This document shows positions 63,901-64,000 of a stretch of 64,000 bases of DNA, piece by piece. The translations under genes were made by a program, and so were the position numbers. Where the stretch lies: assembly GCA_903893315.1 (NCBI GenBank), contig CAITLU010000012.1:1-64000 (forward strand), read 5' to 3'. This stretch comes from an uncultured bacterium (lineage in GTDB: Bacteria; Desulfobacterota; Binatia; UBA1149; CAITLU01). The notes under the pieces are model-generated. The model saw only the letters and a list, made by a program, of their open reading frames with translations, searched no databases and was not told the DNA's origin. How positions within the stretch are numbered: the stretch's first letter is position 1; every line of letters begins with the position of its first letter.

Positions 63901-64000
63901 AGTCGGTACCTTGTGAGAAAAAGTCTGAGAAACCCGCGCTTTTACAGCATTCGTCGCAGTGCGTCAAACAGACACTGTCGATGGATGCAGTTTGGCAATG
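63901..64000. other. Upstream flank of the P-loop gene, cut by window edge
   Basis: 100 bp containing the ribosome-binding site and probably the promoter of the minus-strand P-loop gene. Nothing else is recognised. Confidence 0.35.

Overview
The window is a high-GC, gene-dense bacterial chromosome segment with about 43 protein genes and no rRNA, tRNA or CRISPR array that I can see. The organism cannot be named from sequence alone. The high GC, GTG/TTG starts, many lipoproteins, a soluble-adenylyl-cyclase-like (sAC-like) protein, collagen-like repeats and a probable selenoprotein suggest an uncultured deltaproteobacterial-type lineage (Myxococcota, Desulfobacterota or Binatota-like). This is an inference.

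Left part (1-14.5 kb). A collagen-like surface protein runs in from the left edge and ends at a strong terminator. Next is a decayed mobile-element remnant, an AlpA-like regulator followed by a frameshifted phage-type primase. Ordinary metabolic genes follow: a CMD-family protein, an amidohydrolase, aspartate-semialdehyde dehydrogenase (asd) with a GT39/PMT-type glycosyltransferase, a DUF3024-like protein coupled to a metallo-beta-lactamase lipoprotein, a VOC protein, an OafA-type acyltransferase with an SGNH domain, a DHH phosphoesterase overlapping a NUDIX hydrolase, and ispE.

Surface-polysaccharide region (14.5-37.2 kb). This holds the dTDP-rhamnose genes rmlD-like, rmlC and rmlB (no rmlA seen), two SAM methyltransferases, two GT2 polyprenyl-phosphate sugar transferases, a GT4 transferase, three PMT-type membrane glycosyltransferases (two of them a tandem duplication), several acyltransferase-3 proteins, an SGNH hydrolase, a sulfatase-fold lipoprotein with Thr at the nucleophile position, and an unusual 1134-residue fusion of an acyltransferase with a membrane spermidine-synthase-like module. 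Nth and a nitronate monooxygenase follow.

Central operon (39.5-53.2 kb, minus strand). Six tightly packed genes encode, in transcription order, an AglD/LPG-synthase-type membrane protein, a zinc-ribbon/TM/TPR protein, a NorQ/MoxR AAA+ ATPase, a NorD-type vWA protein and two different SNF2 ATPases each with an N-terminal SWIM zinc finger. This looks like one multi-component machine (chaperone pair plus DNA/nucleoprotein remodellers) and is a candidate undescribed system.

DsbA locus (53.3-55.1 kb). Two paralogous lipoproteins with DsbA folds sit in tandem. One has the active site CPFC. The other has an in-frame TGA exactly at the first cysteine (U-P-F-C), and a bacterial SECIS-like hairpin begins 14 nt after it. 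I annotate it as a single selenoprotein gene that ordinary gene calling would split in two.

Right part (55.2-64 kb). A second AglD-type membrane protein precedes a 1420-residue sAC-like protein, with two cyclase domains sharing one active site, an AAA ATPase and a TPR-like tail. Convergent to it is a Crp-type regulator. Its upstream region carries a perfect TGTGA-N6-TCACA site plus two close variants. Last is a large P-loop protein resembling PEP carboxykinase/HPr kinase. The cyclase, regulator and sites suggest a local cAMP circuit.
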